22,119 bases of DNA from contig JABYQS010000451.1 of the NCBI GenBank assembly GCA_022592435.1, positions 1-22,119 of the forward strand, read 5' to 3'. The notes under the pieces were generated by a model. The model was given only the letters and a program-made list of their open reading frames with translations. It made no database searches and was not told the origin of the DNA. This document shows, one piece after another, positions 20,133-22,119 of the stretch (positions are counted from its first letter, which is position 1; every line of letters starts with the position of its first letter). The position numbers and the translations under genes were made by a program. The DNA is from Cerioporus squamosus (lineage: Eukaryota; Basidiomycota; Agaricomycetes; Polyporales; Polyporaceae).

Positions 20133-22119
20133 TCACGACGCACCAGCACCCCTCAGCATCTTCCTCACCGGGTCCGAGTCCGCCCTCGCCAGCGGACCTC
20201 TCTCCCCACCCCCACTCGCAGCCGTCTCCGCCGAGTACGCCCTTGGCTTGTGCTCCCCACTCCCGTTCCTCCCGTTCAGATGCGCCAGCGGCGACTCCCC
20301 GTCCTCCGCCCCGAACGTGTCCGCATCCATGCCCCCAGGGCCCAGCGCACGCGCCTCTGCGCGCACCTGCGCCTTCGCAGCCTCCCCCGCATAGCTCGAC
20401 TCCGTGTGCCACGACGTCGCGCGCGAGCTCGCACCCGCGCCCGTCCCCGTCGTGCCCGTCCCGGCGTCCGTCGTCGCGGTCCCGTCGCTGTCGCCCGGGC
20501 TCTCGCGCACTTCTCCTCCTCCTTCTGCGGCGCTGCTGCTCCCGTTCCGGGCTGCAGCGGCGGCGAGGCTCGTGCTGTCTTCGCGCAGGATCTCGTTTAC
20601 GAGCCCGCTCGTCCCGTGGCCGTGCGCAGACGACGACATCGACGGGGGAGGCGGCATCCACGGGAAGTAATCCGCAGGTTCCTCGCTCGCGACCGCACTC
20701 GTCCCGCCCTGCGCCATCGCCACCGACACGGCGACAGGCGGGAAGTACCCGTCCGGCGGCCTGCCTTCCTGCTGCTGTCCTTGGTCTTGCTGCTGTTGCT
20801 GCTGCTGCTGAACTTGCTGCTGCTGCTGTGGTTGCGCATACCCATAACTCACATAATCCCCAGAACGCACCGGGGCGCCCACCGCGGTGTTGATGTACGG
20901 GTTCGCCCCCGACCCGGGGCGGCCCCAGAACGCCCCGGGGGACATCGTCAACCCCGGGGAGAACGGCGTGTACGGGCCCATGACGTGCTGCATGTGCGCG
21001 TGCATCGGCTGCGGCTGGCCCTGGCGGTCGGGCTGCTCCGCCGCGGACGGGTGGTGCCCGGGCGACGGCTGCGGGAGGAACGTGAACGAAGGCATGCTCG
21101 GGGTGATGGGCGGGAGCCCGTGCGGGGTCATCATCGGCGGCATCGCCATCCCCATGAGCGGGTGGTGATCGGGCTCATCGGGTGCCCCGGGATCGGCGGC
21201 GTCACGATGTAGTGGTGCGGGGAGAGCGTGTGTGCGGGGGCGGACGGGGACGCTGTGACTGGCGGAGGGGGCGGGAGCGCGATCGGGCCGGGGTGTGCGG
21301 GGTGGTGTGCTGCTGCGGCGTCGCGTGCGATCGTGAGGAGGTGGTGGGGGAAGTCGCCGTCGCTTGTGACGAGGGCTGGCTGGCCCGCGAAGTGCCCGCC
21401 GAGTCCGATGGCGATAACCGCTGCGACTGTTGCCCAGAACCAGAACCTCCAGTGGGCGGAGAGCCATCCTTCTGCTCATACGTTGCCGCGCCGTACCCAA
21501 GGGACGACGCATTCGCGTCCTGCGCCTGCTGGTGCAGGTACTGGCTCTGGGTTTGATTCTGACTTTGGCCTTGGCTCTGGTAGCCCTCTAGCCTAGCCAT
21601 GCGCTGGTACGTGTTAAGGTCGTACACATCATACGGCGTCGTCGGCCCCGACTGCAAAAAGTCGAACATATACGGCGACTGGATCGCCGGGGGTATCGGG
21701 ATATGCGTCGGATGTTGCTGTTGCTGTTGTTGCTGTTGTTGCTGCTGATGCTGCTGTGACTCAAACTGCTGCTGGTGCCGCGACGACGGTGACGCGAGCG
21801 ACAGCTTCTGCGCGAGCTGCGCCGACAGCGCGTCCGCGTCCGCGCCGAGACCACCGTCGTCGTACCCGCCGCCGCCATACCCGAGCGCGCTTGTTCTGCG
21901 CGAGCCTAGCAGCGACCCCGGTTGTGAAGTGCGCCCCTCGAGCTGCGCCTGGAGCAGCTGCTGTGCGAGCGACGACGTCCGCGACAGACCCGGCTGCTGG
22001 CTGTAGGGCGACCCCATCGAGTGGAAAGCGAGCGCGGCGGGGGAATGCGGCGCTGACGACGCCGCCGTCGGGCCGACGAGCGGGACAGACGAGCTCGCTG
22101 GGGGCGCGAACTTGTCGAA
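20133..22119 (-). CDS. Q/S/P-rich regulator-like protein, 5' partial
   Basis: The minus-strand frame is open at the right edge, so the N-terminus is outside the window. Proposed exons are 22119-21371 and 21312-20133 (stop TGA at 20133-20135), at least 642 residues. Visible features are a Ser/Pro-rich start, 'SLAQQLLQAQLEG', a Gly/Asp patch, 'ADALSAQLAQKLSLASPSS', a poly-Gln tract, 'YMFDFLQSGPTTPYDVYDLN', long Gln/Ser-rich linkers, a Met/Pro-rich stretch, a second poly-Gln tract and an acidic/Gly-rich tail ending DPVRKMLRGAGAS. No DNA-binding or enzymatic domain lies in the visible part. Composition resembles activation or scaffold regions of fungal transcription regulators, but this is inference from composition only. 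The joining intron (21313-21370, donor gtcaca, acceptor gccgcag) is needed because the two open frames differ; its donor is poor, so a frame break is the alternative. The ATG at 22017 is an internal Met. Confidence 0.65.
20770..20833 (-). repeat. CAG/CAA repeat, poly-Gln tract 2
   Basis: Mixed CAG/CAA codons encode QQQQQVQQQQQQQQDQGQQQ in the Q-rich protein. Mixed codons suggest an older, selected tract rather than a pure microsatellite. Confidence 0.85.
21713..21756 (-). repeat. CAG/CAA repeat, poly-Gln tract 1
   Basis: An eleven-Gln run preceded by QQH, encoded by mixed CAG and CAA codons in the N-terminal exon of the Q-rich protein. It is a likely length-polymorphic site. Confidence 0.85.

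Noticed and set aside
20097..21212. 371-aa plus-strand Arg-rich frame opposite the Q-rich gene
   Set aside because: It is an antisense shadow of GC-rich low-complexity coding sequence; the minus frame has poly-Gln tracts, natural composition and continues off the window.

Overview
The window is nuclear DNA of a filamentous basidiomycete, most likely an Agaricomycete wood-decay fungus such as a polypore. Almost every gene is cut by many 50-65 bp introns with GTRNGY-type donors, CTRAY-like branch sites and YAG acceptors. The genes are GC-rich, and the set (AA9 cellulose oxygenase, multi-intron fungal P450, fungal SQE-tailed histone H2A) fits that group. This placement is inferred from gene content and structure, not from a search. 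Layout, left to right: (1) 553-2251 (+), an SRRM1-like splicing factor with a PWI domain and a long RS tail. (2) 3011-4433 (+), a secreted AA9 lytic polysaccharide monooxygenase in 11 exons. (3) 4850-8985 (+), three tandem members of an HNH-nuclease-like, uncharacterised fungal family. Copies 1 and 2 are close duplicates that each carry one frame break, in different exons; copy 3 is open but diverged. (4) 9172-10757, a head-to-head histone H2A (-) / H2B (+) pair sharing a 360-bp promoter with TATA boxes on both sides and MCB/E2F-like G1/S elements. (5) 11466-11869 (+), a weakly supported small gene next to a 79-bp-spaced tandem duplication. (6) 12541-14194 (+), an unrecognised 532-aa charged, coiled-coil-like protein. 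(7) 14230-16074 (+), a UBE3D/HECT_2-like E3 ubiquitin ligase with one unusually long (480 bp) intron flanked by a 9-bp direct repeat. (8) 17186-19572 (+), a cytochrome P450 with 14 exons and an apparent single-base frame break in exon 9. (9) 20133-22119 (-), the C-terminal part of a Q/S/P-rich, regulator-like protein running off the right edge. Most neighbours are unrelated in function, as is usual in fungal genomes. The exceptions are the histone pair, which is co-regulated through one promoter, and the HNH-like tandem array, which is a local gene-family expansion in decay. The two most interesting points are the E3 ligase intron, whose edges look like an insertion with a 9-bp target duplication whose removal leaves an intact reading frame, and the mirror-image decay of the two HNH-like duplicates. 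No rRNA, tRNA, CRISPR array, phage or complete transposon was seen.
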